From Actinidia chinensis (lineage: Eukaryota > Streptophyta > Magnoliopsida > Ericales > Actinidiaceae), in assembly GCA_009663005.1 (NCBI GenBank), contig VIGQ01001215.1, positions 2,501-17,500 of the forward strand: DNA of 15,000 nucleotides. The letters run 5' to 3'. The position numbers were made by a program, and so were the translations under genes. The notes under the pieces were generated by a model, which saw nothing but the letters and a program-made list of their open reading frames with translations, did not search any database and was not told where the DNA came from. This document shows, in pieces, positions 1 through 8,287 of the stretch (the first letter of the stretch is position 1; each line of letters begins with the position of its first letter).

Positions 1-505
1 CGCTTGTATTTTTTTTCTTCAAAATCTTCTTTTGATTTTGAATTTTAGTTTTTAAAATCGAAAGTGAAAATATTGGAAAAGTGGAATGAAAAACTGCTGT
101 TGAAATTGTGAAAAATCAAGATAATCATTCCCATTTTGTAATTCACTTGAGCTCTTTAGAGCATTCAAAGTTTAAAACAATACGCCATAGTTTCTCAAAA
201 TTTGGATAGGTATTTGAAAGGGGGAATAGGGACTCTGGTGTTTGAACGCAGCCATTAACACAGGATACGGGGTTCTCTACCAAGTGGGACACCTTGCTTG
301 CTCAATGTTTTTGGAAATTTTGTTGAAAAACTCTCCGTCAAATCCCTCGTTGTGTCGTTTTCATTTACTGCATTTTCGAGTATAGGAAATAGTTTTTGAG
401 ATTGATATCTAACAAGGCCTCAAGAGTTTGTTATCTTTCAAGGATGGCACTAAGCAGGCCGCGGAGTCTCTTTTTGACTTGTGAACTAATCCAGGAAAAT
501 TAGGT
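1..505. other. AT-rich non-coding stretch, nothing recognised
   Basis: No open frame of useful length, RNA gene or clear repeat was seen. The sequence is AT-rich with T and A runs, as in plant intergenic or intronic DNA. A segment around 195-255, containing 'ggactctggtg' and 'tttgaacgcagcc', has the feel of a repeat end, but no partner terminus is present in the window. Confidence 0.4.
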
Positions 506-509
506 GTTC

Positions 510-665
510 AGCTTAAAATTTATTGGGTAAAATTACATTGACCTCCATGGAGGCGTTCAAGAAATTACAGAAAGACCCACAACCTTTTGGTGTAATTTCA
601 TTTAAGTTTCTAACACGGTAAACTGACAAGACGATTTTACCCTCACGTATTATTACTGACCCAAT
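510..665. repeat. Candidate terminus of a plant interspersed repeat
   Basis: This stretch carries phrases such as 'aaattacattgacctcc', 'ggtgtaatttca' and 'gattttaccctca'. They resemble ends of dispersed plant repeats in which a 'gtaaaattacactgacctcc'-like end is common. The first phrase and 'ggtgtaatttca' are partly inverse to each other, so the region can fold on itself. No matching opposite terminus or target duplication was found, so the element would be truncated or solitary. A short minus-strand open frame (513-731) has no recognisable protein features and I treat it as chance. The assignment rests on memory of the pattern only. Confidence 0.25.
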
Positions 666-837
666 TATTAAGCGGTCAAACTCAAACTTTATGGAAATAC
701 ATTTCTTCTTTTCCCCTGCAAGAGCATACAACCATGGCCATATCTATTCCCCTTTTCATCTTCCACAACCTAACCTAAGCAGCACCCAGCCTTGTCTTTT
801 CCCCTCTCGTCATGATCTGCCATTACCTTGACCACTA

Positions 838-839
<2 letters not shown>

Positions 840-877
<38 letters not shown>
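840..877. repeat. (AC)19 microsatellite
   Basis: An uninterrupted run of 19 AC dinucleotides, ended by cccc. It is followed to about 935 by a strongly C/A-biased tract of 'accacc' and 'ccatcccc' type, so the plus strand is almost free of G for about 90 bases. This is a standard simple-sequence repeat and probably length-polymorphic. Confidence 0.97.
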
Positions 878-879
<2 letters not shown>

Positions 880-935
880 CAATCACTACCAACCACCACC
901 ACTACCACCCATCCCCTCCACCACTGCTTCAACAT

Positions 936-1705
936 TCTTCCAAAAGCCTTATGATCAACCCACCTCCACAATGAGACCAACTCTCTGTGAGACGGGTGTG
1001 TCGGGTTCTGCGCAATTTTCTGTTCATGTATCTTTTTTCATTGAAATATAATATATAAAATATTTTTGTCTATTTTATATATAAAATTAGTGTGTTGGTG
1101 TGTGCTTTTGAGCTTGAAGTCTAACATACAATCTTATTATCCATTTCTGGTTGTTGGTGTGAGTTGGCCATATTTTTGTATTTGATTCATCAAGAGGAAT
1201 GTGGCTCTTTGTAAGGCTCACACTCGACAAAACCCCTTTAGTCCTTAAAAGCCCAATTGACCACTAATTGATACTGTGTAACAAACATCCAAAGCCCACC
1301 GCCAATGGATTCCTTTAATTTTGATATTCCACAAATCCATGACCACAATAAATCCAATGGTTGAATTCAATTTCCTATGTGGTTACATAGTGCAAACTAG
1401 GCTAATAAAACAATACAGTCGCCATTTAGTTTTAGGAACCAAAAACTACATCTTCAAAATTGAGTAGATAAATATGGTCTTGTCCCTTCGTCGCTAGAGA
1501 ATCTAGTTTAAAGGCACAACGTGGGAAGGGGTTATGTTCTCACCTTGACCAATCGACGTTGAACTTAATCTAACTCATAGTTAGTAGTAAACCAAAAAAC
1601 TTTAAAATCCAAACAAGCGAAAACTAAGAGAGATAAAGCAAGTATAAATAACTAAACAAATAAAAGAGAGAAACTAAATAAGCAAACTTCGCATTCATAA
1701 AATGA
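936..1705. other. Non-coding stretch, nothing recognised
   Basis: AT-rich, with stops in all frames and no repeat or RNA signal that I could support. The segment at 1045-1090 is almost pure A/T. Confidence 0.4.
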
Positions 1706-1709
1706 ACTA

Positions 1710-1877
1710 GGTAACTTTCCATATTCTTATTTTCCAGAAACAGTTAAGGGAACTTCCCATCATCTAACTTTCCAAAAATGGTTAGGAAAACTTTTCGAAC
1801 TTATAAAATAGTTTAGGAAACTTTCCACAATCCAACTTTCCAAAAAAGAAAACTTAGGAAGCTTTCCATTTTCGGAA
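1710..1877. repeat. Degenerate tandem repeat built on 'actttcc'
   Basis: Four to five units of roughly 31-41 bp can be read. Each begins near 'ggaa(a)ctttcc', contains 'caatctaactttccaaaaa' or a decayed form, and ends near 'gttag' or 'cttag'. Units start near 1711, 1749, 1786, 1817 and 1858. Units differ by substitutions and small indels, so this is an old array. No coding potential was seen. Confidence 0.5.
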
Positions 1878-1879
1878 CA

Positions 1880-2205
1880 AAAATCACAAAAGATGGTCCA
1901 CTCAAACTAGGAAAGTACCCGACGCACCCGTGCGTAACAACTTTACATTAAATAAAAACTTTCTATTAAATTGTAGAACAAAGCAAAAATGAAATAAAAG
2001 TGCAAAGAACTATGCGAGCATCCAAGCAATTAAATGCCAAAGTTGATTTCCACAGTAATAAAATAGGATTTTCAATTTTAAAAATAAAAACATGCATAGG
2101 GTACACCAATTATGAAGGAGTAAAAACTATTATGCTAATTGCGAAACCTGGACTGGGGTGAAGGTGCAAGTGTGCGTCTAAACTGTAGAATCATTAATTC
2201 CCATG
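1880..2205. other. Non-coding stretch, nothing recognised
   Basis: A-rich sequence with no open frame, inverted repeat or RNA structure that I could support. Confidence 0.4.
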
Positions 2206-2213
2206 TCAAGGGA

Positions 2214-2529
2214 CCAATGTCTAAAAAGCATTAGGCGAGCGGGCATAGCGCCTAGGGTTTTTTAATTCTTATTTTGTATTTATTTAAATAATTAATATTT
2301 TATTAAAAATAATAATAAAATGGACCAAATATCAAATTCTAATAAAAGAATAACATCAAAAATAGTAGTATTCAACTGTTTATGTTGAATAATACTAAGA
2401 GCAGATAGAAATGATAATTTAGGTTCTAAAATATAAGAAATTAAAAATTAGGTCTATAAAAAGCGCTAGTGGTTAAGCGGGCGTGGCCGGGGGGCTAGCG
2501 GCCTAGGCGGTCGATTTTTAGAACAGTGG
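2214..2529. mobile_element. hAT-like non-autonomous element (MITE)
   Basis: The left end reads 'ccaatgtctaaaaa' and the reverse complement of the right end reads 'ccactgttctaaaaa', giving imperfect terminal inverted repeats of about 14-15 bp. Plant hAT elements often start CAGTGTTCTAAAA, so the family fits. Inside each terminus lies a GC-rich block (about 2233-2260 and 2461-2512) made of 'cctagg', 'ggcgagcggg' and 'gctagcggcctaggcgg' motifs, which can pair as subterminal repeats. The centre (2261-2460) is very AT-rich. Immediately outside are 'tcaagggac' (2206-2214) and 'tcagggac' (2530-2537), a likely 8-bp hAT target duplication with one difference. There is no transposase, so it depends on an autonomous relative. 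Confidence 0.7.
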
Positions 2530-2537
2530 TCAGGGAC

Positions 2538-3701
2538 ACATGGACACATAAAAATATGTATTATATATATAATTGAGAGTTCAGCGTAGTTTACAGTAAG
2601 TTTGAGATTAAATATGCTTCCTAGGTAAATGTCCAATAAAAAGTCAGATTGCATACCATACCATACCCAAGTGGGTGTCGACACAAATAGTTTATACTTT
2701 AGACGAGTAGAGCGGTAACCGGGCATACAACTTTTGTCTCATGACTCATGAGAAATTGAACCAACACCAAATAATTCATGTTAAACAGAAAAAATACAGG
2801 CCACTTATTATCACTTAAAAACATGCTTGATTTAACTCTAAAACTTTGGCAAAATTAAAGTATTCAAACCCACGTAGTTCAAAAATTACTTCCATGCATT
2901 AAAAGACCCAAAAGATGAAGAGTTCCAAAACAGAAAAATCCAGAGGTATTTTATCATGGAACGGCATATTTTTTGTCCCTAAATATGCAACTCAAGGCAC
3001 GGGAACTAAACAACACGTAGACGTCCTATACCCATGGTATTTTCACACATCAAACCTAGTGAGCACGCGAAACATATATTCATATAAAAAGTGTATAAAG
3101 ACGTGTACCTCGAAAAACAATAGGAAAACAAATAGGGAAACTCCCCGTTTGCTTGAAGTTTGGGCGGCCTCAAATCGGTAAAAGCAGTTTCCTTGATCTT
3201 CTTTCGCCCTTTTCTAAAAAGGCATCTTTGTGATCACAGATGTAAGGTTGTGGGATGTTTATGGTTGAATGTTCGGATGGATAAAGTAGAAAAGCATCTG
3301 CTTGGTCATGGGTTTCTGGTAGTTAGGATGCTTTGGGACTTTGTTTTTTTGTGTTCTATGTTTCGGTTCAAAGCGTGGAAGGTTTAACACATTAGGGAAC
3401 TTGGAGTGCCAATTATTTAGTGTGTGGGGGGGGGGATGGCTTGGGGACAAAGGTTTAACGACTGAGAGCCAAGCTAGGGTATATTTGTGAAGAATCTATG
3501 GTTTTCGCTCTTCTTCGCTTCAAGTAGCATATCGTAGAGGCCCCAAGGATAAAATGGCAATAAATCCAAAATTTCACATAAATTTCCAAAAATTCAATCC
3601 GTCACCAAGTGGTGGGGGACACTCATGACCTCATCGAGTGGATGTTTACTACTAAGCGGTCGACACTTGGTAGCATCACCATGTAGCTTTTTTTCCATCC
3701 C
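2538..3701. other. Non-coding stretch, nothing recognised
   Basis: Several short open frames occur (for example 2915-3181 plus, 3160-3387 plus, 3259-3450 minus) but none shows a family motif, and overlapping frames on both strands suggest chance. A run of 10 G lies at 3426-3435. Confidence 0.4.
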
Positions 3702-3721
3702 TTTTTTTTTTTTTTTTTTTT
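3702..3721. repeat. Poly(T) run of 20
   Basis: Twenty consecutive T on the plus strand. It could be an A-tail remnant of a minus-strand retroposon or a simple homopolymer. No LINE or SINE body or target duplication was recognised beside it. Confidence 0.9.
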
Positions 3722-5080
3722 CTTGCAATGAGTAGCGGGGAACCCTTGAGGCCGCACTTTGATCAAATCTAAAGGACGTGCTACTAATCCAATCTTTGGA
3801 TTTGTACATTCTGAAGCAATTTGGGTCACCACTCTAAGGTTGTTTATTTGATTGCTGTGAAATGGGTTGTATTCAATGTGCACTGGCATTAATTTCAAAC
3901 GCATGCCAAATTTTAAATCAATTTTCCTTACGGTAACCCATGTTAGCAGTCAATTGAAACTGAAGTGTATTTGAGAGGGAGAAGCCAGGGATATTTTGTT
4001 TCAGTTTGCACCAATTACTGTTTTACCAATTTAAGCTTGAGAACTCTTTTAATGTCAAATCTAGCGGGTAAAAGGGTTCAAGAGGTTATTACATGCATGT
4101 CATCATTGGGATTATGTAGGAATCATGACCGGTCAAAAGGGATGTCCTCCGAAGATGGGACACCTCATTGGAGGTCACGGTCGGTGTTCGACATGCACAG
4201 ACACCGAATGCTCCAGTACACGTGCCCGCTTCAAATTTAACGATGTTGATTTTATTTTTTTATATTTCTTTTATCCGTGGACACTTTGGACAGAATCAGG
4301 ACAATCTTGGGGACACTCTTTTTATTTTTTTGGTTGGAAACACTTTTGTGCATGATGTAAGGACGAATCAATGACATCTGGGAAAGAGGAATATTAGGGC
4401 ATATTTAGTTGAAGTCATAAACTTTTTTTGGCATTTTTTTTATTTTAGCCTTTTGAATTTATTTTTTTAGTTAAAAAACATCCATTATATAATGAAATCT
4501 TTATAGTTATTTTCTTAACTTGCCCCTAGCATAGTACCCCTTTTGGAACTTGCGCATTGAGTGTCATTGTCATGGTTCATGTTGGTTCTATTAGAGGCGG
4601 CGTTGGATTTGGAGCTTTATCTATACAACCTGATTAGTCATACCTTCTCGCTCGCTCTGAAAAATGAAAAAAAATTGTATCACAGCTGTGCATACAGTGT
4701 TCCAAATTTTTTCAAAATTCCCGGTCTCTCATGGACGAATGCTTAAATTACTTTTTTATTTTGGTTTGATTGTTTTTTTGCTAAAATGAGATGTTAATGG
4801 TATATGAATTATCTTTCTTTGTTCTTTGTTATCATTTGTCTTTATCAAAATAGTTACGTGGAAGGGTGGGACGGGCAGATAAGGAAGCTCAGTGCATTTA
4901 TTTACCTGATCCGTTCGATGCGTTCTAATCAAGCACTGGTATTATTGAATGCTCGCTTAACTTGTGTGTTTCCATTGTCTGTTTTAAGTAAACTTGGTTT
5001 TAGGTGCTCCTATTGCATATTTCTGAGTGATTATTGTGTTATGTCCTATAGGTTTAAACTATAAAGGGTAAAGTAATATC
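3722..5080. other. Mostly non-coding, nothing firmly recognised
   Basis: T-rich stretches (4240-4500) and short chance open frames on both strands. Around 4876-4923 one plus-strand frame follows an AG and reads without stops for about 16 codons, including 'CIYLPDPFDAF', then hits a stop. It may be a remnant exon, but it is too short to call. Confidence 0.35.
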
Positions 5081-5083
5081 TAG

Positions 5084-5182
5084 AGTTTTGGTACCTAGGA
5101 AGGCTTGCAGCCCCAAACCGAGAGACCATGATCTTGGCCAAGCTCCAACTAGCAGAAAGAGACATGGCTATAAGAGGCTTTG
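5084..5182 (+). CDS. Exon-like stretch, gene not recognised
   Basis: A plus-strand reading runs from an AG after 'atctag' to a possible GT donor ('ctttg|gtaata') and contains 'VLVPRKACSPKPRD' and 'SRKRHGYKRL', a basic composition that looks coding. A second open reading, 'RDVKCRIDLFFEMAFESLSQ', follows at 5206-5266 and ends 'cag|gtattg'. The gap between the two is only about 26 bp, too short for a plant intron. They may therefore be one exon broken by an indel. No family was recognised and no start codon is implied. What I see is open frames with plausible borders; that they belong to a host gene is inference. Confidence 0.25.
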
Positions 5183-5344
5183 GTAATATTTTGGTGATCA
5201 ATAAACAGGGATGTGAAATGTAGGATTGATCTCTTCTTTGAAATGGCTTTTGAGAGCTTGTCTCAGGTATTGCTTGGTTCATTGATCTTTAGCAGTTTAA
5301 ACTTCAAATTTATGTGATAGATGCCATCATCTTCTTACTGTCAG

Positions 5345-5450
5345 ATTGACTACAAGAAGTTCCGTCTAAACTCCTTCTGCTTTGTCTCTAAGGAAGTGTG
5401 TGGATCAGGATTGGTGAGCATTTATCAAGGGAAAGGAAAATGAACAACAG
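5345..5450 (+). CDS. Exon-like stretch cut by the gypsy insertion (left part)
   Basis: After a possible acceptor ('cttcttactgtcag'), a plus-strand frame reads 'IDYKKFRLNSFCFVSKEVCG' and stays open to a stop at 5443-5445. Near its end a different frame reads 'AFIKGKENEQQ' up to 5450, the last base before the gypsy LTR, with a stop just upstream of it. That second frame continues in phase into the open frame resuming at 8288 on the far side of the element. One frame change within the exon is required, by real mutation or by a sequencing indel. The product was not recognised. Confidence 0.3.
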
Positions 5451-5808
5451 TGACGCAGGACAACAATAAAATTGGGGCCCTACGATTAATCGATTCAAAA
5501 TAGGATTAAAAGTAACCAGAATGTAGAATGGAAGGGGAAAGTTCGGCTCCACAAAATCAAAGAAGAAGGGAGGGGGAAGTTCGGTTTCCGCCAGAATCAA
5601 AGGTTGGAAGAAAGAAAAAACTACGTTTCTCTTATTCATAATTCATAATCTCTACAAATGACACTAAAGTCCTTTTAAATAGAGAAAAAATCTAACCCTA
5701 AACGAGGTTTTGGGTCCTTCTTGGGGGGGGGGGGGGGGGGGGGGAATTCAAACAAGCCCAAGGGCTACTACTAATCAGGCCAATGACCAAATATTCAAAA
5801 CAGGCTTA

Positions 5809-5860
<52 letters not shown>

Positions 5861-5896
5861 AAAAGAATAAACAAATATAATTTTGCTCCGCATTCA
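5451..5896 (-). repeat. 3' LTR of the gypsy-type element
   Basis: Aligns along its length with 7871-8287. Shared blocks include 'aggacaacaataaaattgg', 'cgccagaatcaaaggttgg', 'ctactactaatcaggcc', 'attaaaaattaaacaacta' and 'ttttgctccgcat'. It is about 30 bp longer than its partner, mainly because of an insert around 5708-5748 holding a run of 22 G. On the minus strand it starts TGAATGCGG and ends CTGCGTCA. Confidence 0.9.
5723..5744. repeat. Homopolymer of 22 G inside the 3' LTR
   Basis: Twenty-two consecutive G on the plus strand, absent from the partner LTR, where the aligned stretch is A-rich and short. It may be a sequencing or assembly artefact or a real insertion. A tract this long could also form G-quadruplex DNA. 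Confidence 0.95.
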
Positions 5897-5905
5897 TTCT
5901 CCTCC
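5897..5905 (-). other. Polypurine tract of the gypsy-type element
   Basis: On the minus strand the bases directly before the 3' LTR read ggaggagaa, all purine, and the LTR then begins TG. Just upstream is 'ctcgaggtcgagttttcc', close to the leftover sequence often seen before the 3' LTR of plant gypsy elements. It would prime plus-strand DNA synthesis. Confidence 0.75.
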
Positions 5906-6351
5906 AATGAGAAGGAAAACTCGACCTCGAGTTAAATGGAGATACTGAATTCATCAATGCCAAGAATTAAGTACTTGGAGTCAATCACACCTCGCATGGC
6001 TCTCAAATTTCAATTCTTCGAAGCACAAACTCCAAATAACGCCCATCTTCAAATTGTTGACGAGGATCTACGAAATATGAGGCAAGACGCAAAGGAAAGT
6101 TGCAACACCAATCAAATCGATTCTTTTCACTTTTGGGTAACCCTGGTAGCCATTTGAATTTCTCAACTCTTCCCAAGCAACTCTTCGTCTCCAAGAGTAT
6201 GAAAAATAATTAGCCAGCCTTTTTAAAAACGCCTATAAGAAGAAAGGCCTTGTGGACGACGCCAATGAATCTGGATGATGATGGCAGCTTGGTTTTCTGT
6301 TTGAACGTCCCCCCCCCTTGCACCCTCTTCAATTTAATATTCTTTGCAATA

Positions 6352-6382
<31 letters not shown>

Positions 6383-6595
6383 TCTTATTAGCAGGCTCTC
6401 GTCCTTAAAATCAATACCTAAACTAGAAGGAACTTTAGTCAATGTTTTCTCAAAAATCAAGACAAACTTTGCACAGGAATGTAATGTCTTCAATAGATCC
6501 AACACATGATTCAGGCGATCATCCTATCTTGTTGAAGGTCTCGAAACTCGCCTATACACTGGTCCAAGTTTTCTAAAGGACAATTCAGATCATCC
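5906..6595 (-). pseudogene. Interior of gypsy-type element, coding remnant not assigned
   Basis: On the minus strand several broken open readings occur, including a 63-residue one at 6194-6003 containing 'LRLASYFVDPRQQFEDGRY' and one around 6510-6330. A stretch near 6520-6465 reading 'RLNHVLDLLKTLHSCAKF' faintly resembles the reverse transcriptase region where gypsy proteins have '..HL..V...L....L.AK', but no YxDD box was found nearby. It could be residual gag-pol or captured sequence. A run of nine C (6309-6317) interrupts it. Plus-strand open frames here (5936-6157, 6318-6509) look like shadows. Confidence 0.35.
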
Positions 6596-6599
6596 ACAA

Positions 6600-6995
6600 C
6601 TAAGGACTCGAAGGAGTGTCATCAGAATCATTATATAATAGTTTGAAATTTTCTCAATTTGCGCAAGAAACTTCAACAAAACTGATTCTCCTCTTGGCAT
6701 TGCTTCTAAATTTCTCTTCTGGTGATATAGGAATAAGGGAGTATTACCACCAACATTCTAATCATCTCATTCCTATCAGAGATGGGATTTTATCGCCGTT
6801 GAACCTCAGTGCTCTGCCAAAAGATTTAGCCGAAACTGATTAATTTCAACCTAGCAAACGAGACTTTTCATTATCAGACAACTTATGATATTCAAAAAAA
6901 ATAATCCAATCTCATAAACCCAATCAATAAAAGTATTTGGATCGAGCAGACCATCAAAGGTGGAGCTTCATCAAGATACATCTCAAAAGTCGATA
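6600..6995 (-). pseudogene. Broken gypsy gag (capsid region)
   Basis: On the minus strand 6958-6905 reads 'FDGLLDPNTFIDWVYEIG'. This is the hallmark start of the plant Ty3/gypsy gag domain, usually seen as P-P-F-D-G-x-L-D-P-x-x-F-x-D-W. It continues through an A/T run to 'EYHKLSDNEKSR', then after stops to 'FWQSTEVQRR' (near 6821-6792) and, after another shift, to 'LPYSYITRREI' (near 6752-6720). That order and spacing match gag. At least three frame changes and several stops prevent translation. Gag would have formed the particle shell; this copy cannot. The reading at 6616-6843 on the plus strand is a shadow. Confidence 0.8.
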
Positions 6996-7036
6996 GGGCC
7001 AATTAGTATACAAACTATAATTTAAGAAAAAATCTT

Positions 7037-7310
7037 TCACTGATTTAAAATTTTAAGAATTAATTCCCCCCCCCACTGATCTGAAATTTATAAAATGTGT
7101 ACCCAATGGATTTAGATTTCAAATAAAAGTCTCCTACGTGATCTGAAATTCTAAAAAAAATTCCCAATGTCTGAAAATTTCAGAAAAAAATTCCCACGAT
7201 CTGTAATTTCCTAAAAAATTTTCACTGATCTGAAATTTCTAAAATGTTACCCACTAATCTTGAAATTTCAAAAATATCCCACTGAATTGATATTTTAGAG
7301 ATTCTGGGGA
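7037..7310. repeat. Tandem array of roughly 30-bp units
   Basis: About nine units of form 'actgatctgaaatttctaaa' followed by 'aaaattccc' can be read head to tail, with starts near 7039, 7075, 7107, 7138, 7168, 7197, 7224, 7253 and 7281. Units vary from 27 to 36 bp and are degenerate. The array lies inside the gypsy-type element between leader and gag. One unit contains a run of nine or ten C (7065-7074). Confidence 0.75.
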
Positions 7311-7364
7311 AAACTATAATTTCAAAAAAGTCAAGGGGTGAAAGTTGTAATTTTACCACACTAC

Positions 7365-7475
7365 TGACGTGGCAAGCTGACATGGCAGTGCTGCGTGGTA
7401 GTGCTGATGTGGCACGCTGACGTGACAGTGCTGACGTGGTAATGACGTGGCAGATGACGTGGCGTGTGGGGCGTG
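7365..7475. repeat. Cluster of TGACGTGG-type decamers
   Basis: TGACGTGG occurs exactly at 7365-7372, 7432-7439, 7443-7450 and 7455-7462. Between them are variants tgacatggca, tgcgtggta, tgatgtggca and tgacgtgaca at roughly 10-20 bp spacing. The block sits in a GC-rich island (about 7365-7600) within an AT-rich surrounding. TGACGT with a GG tail is the core bound by plant bZIP factors and matches the TGACGTGR unfolded-protein-response element. It may equally be a neutral short tandem repeat of the retroelement leader. Confidence 0.7.
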
Positions 7476-7854
7476 CCGCGTGCGTAGGGCGACTGATCAA
7501 CGCGTCGTCTTCAGCTTCTTCAGCTCCTGGCGCGTCGGCGCGTGCGTGCGAGTAGATCTCACACGCCGACAGGTAGGTGGCGCGTGAGGGGCGTGGACGT
7601 CGGATGGTGGTATTGTTTGATGTTTCCGGATCGTCTTGTCGAGGCGAGCATAGTGGTGCTTCAAAAAGTCGATTTTGACTACCTTTTGTATCAGGAACCT
7701 GAGACTTGAACAATCGTCGACCAATCGGGGTTCGATTAAGTCAAATCGTGTCTCGGAGTACGATTGGTGCATTGGGGACTCGGGCGAAGGGGTGGGTGGT
7801 AGCGGGATGATGTTGATGAGAACAGATTGTAGGTTTTGAGAACTGGATCGATTC
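7476..7854 (-). other. GC-rich leader of the gypsy-type element
   Basis: Between the primer binding site and the motif cluster, the minus strand carries two overlapping open readings, from 7982 and from 7713, reaching 160 residues. They are rich in S, P, R, H and T and show no family motif. One begins inside the LTR and both cross repeat DNA, so I treat them as untranslated leader. A small leader protein cannot be excluded. Confidence 0.4.
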
Positions 7855-7867
7855 GGCTCTGATACCA
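7855..7867 (-). other. Primer binding site, initiator tRNA-Met type (gypsy-type element)
   Basis: The minus strand reads TGGTATCAGAGCC three bases after the LTR end, the perfect 13-base complement of the 3' end of plant initiator tRNA-Met. It primes minus-strand DNA synthesis and fixes the orientation of the element as right to left. Confidence 0.92.
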
Positions 7868-7870
7868 ACT

Positions 7871-8206
7871 TTACGTAGGACAACAATAAAATTGGTACCA
7901 TACGATGTAATCGATGCAAAAATGGATAAAAGTAAATAGAATGTAGAATGGGAGGCGGAAAGTTTGGCTTCGCCAGAATCAAAGAAAGAATGGGAGGGGA
8001 AGTCGCTTACGCCAGAATCAAAGGTTGGAAGAAAGAAAAAAAATCGTGTTCTTTTTATTCCATAATCATAACCTCCAACAAATTGAACTAAAGTCTCTTT
8101 AATAGAGAAAAATAAACATAACCCTAAACGAAATAAAAACAAACCCCAATGGGCCTACTACTAATCAGGCCCAATGGCAAAATATTCTAAAACAGTTAAA
8201 AAACCC

Positions 8207-8243
<37 letters not shown>

Positions 8244-8287
8244 GATAATAATTAATAAATAAAAAATACAATTTTGCTCCGCATCCA
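7871..8287 (-). repeat. 5' LTR of the gypsy-type element
   Basis: Partner of 5451-5896, about 417 bp. On the minus strand it starts TGGATGCGGAGC and ends just before the spacer and primer binding site. Differences from the 3' LTR are a mixture of substitutions and one- or two-base indels in A, T and G runs. It would carry the element's promoter; A/T-rich candidates exist around 8220-8275 but no single TATA box is decisive. Confidence 0.9.

Larger units (their letters stand above)
5451..8287 (-). mobile_element. Ty3/gypsy-type LTR retrotransposon, internally deleted or non-autonomous
   Basis: Two direct repeats (5451-5896 and 7871-8287) flank an interior of about 1.97 kb. On the minus strand the order is 5' LTR, primer binding site, a GC-rich leader with TGACGTGG copies, a roughly 30-bp tandem array, a broken gag, unassigned sequence, polypurine tract and 3' LTR. 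The LTRs begin TG on the minus strand (TGGATGCGG or TGAATGCGG), and the 3' LTR ends CA. The gypsy assignment rests on the gag motifs. Full plant gypsy elements are far longer, and no clear protease, reverse transcriptase, RNase H or integrase was found. The flanks share 'cag' (5448-5450 and 8288-8290). A 5-bp duplication aacag would fit if two A were lost at the right junction. Confidence 0.85.

Noticed and set aside
3702..3721. Poly(T) as the tail of a minus-strand LINE or SINE
   Set aside because: No reverse transcriptase remnant, tRNA-like box or flanking duplication was found next to it.
4125..4355. Overlapping plus-strand open frames near 3965-4374
   Set aside because: Three frames are open at once over T-rich sequence, with no motif and no splice context.
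4876..4905. Similarity between 'gataaggaagctcagtgc' here and 'gatcaggaagtgcagtgt' at 14608-14625
   Set aside because: The match covers only about 27 bases and does not extend on either side, so it is probably coincidence.
7037..7310. CRISPR-like array
   Set aside because: Units are degenerate and contiguous with no unique spacers, and the setting is a plant retroelement.
7222..7982. Two overlapping minus-strand open frames of about 160 codons each, the longest in the window
   Set aside because: They run through the gypsy LTR, the leader repeats and the tandem array, show only biased S/P/R/H/T composition, and contain no family motif. Repeat DNA explains them better than a gene.
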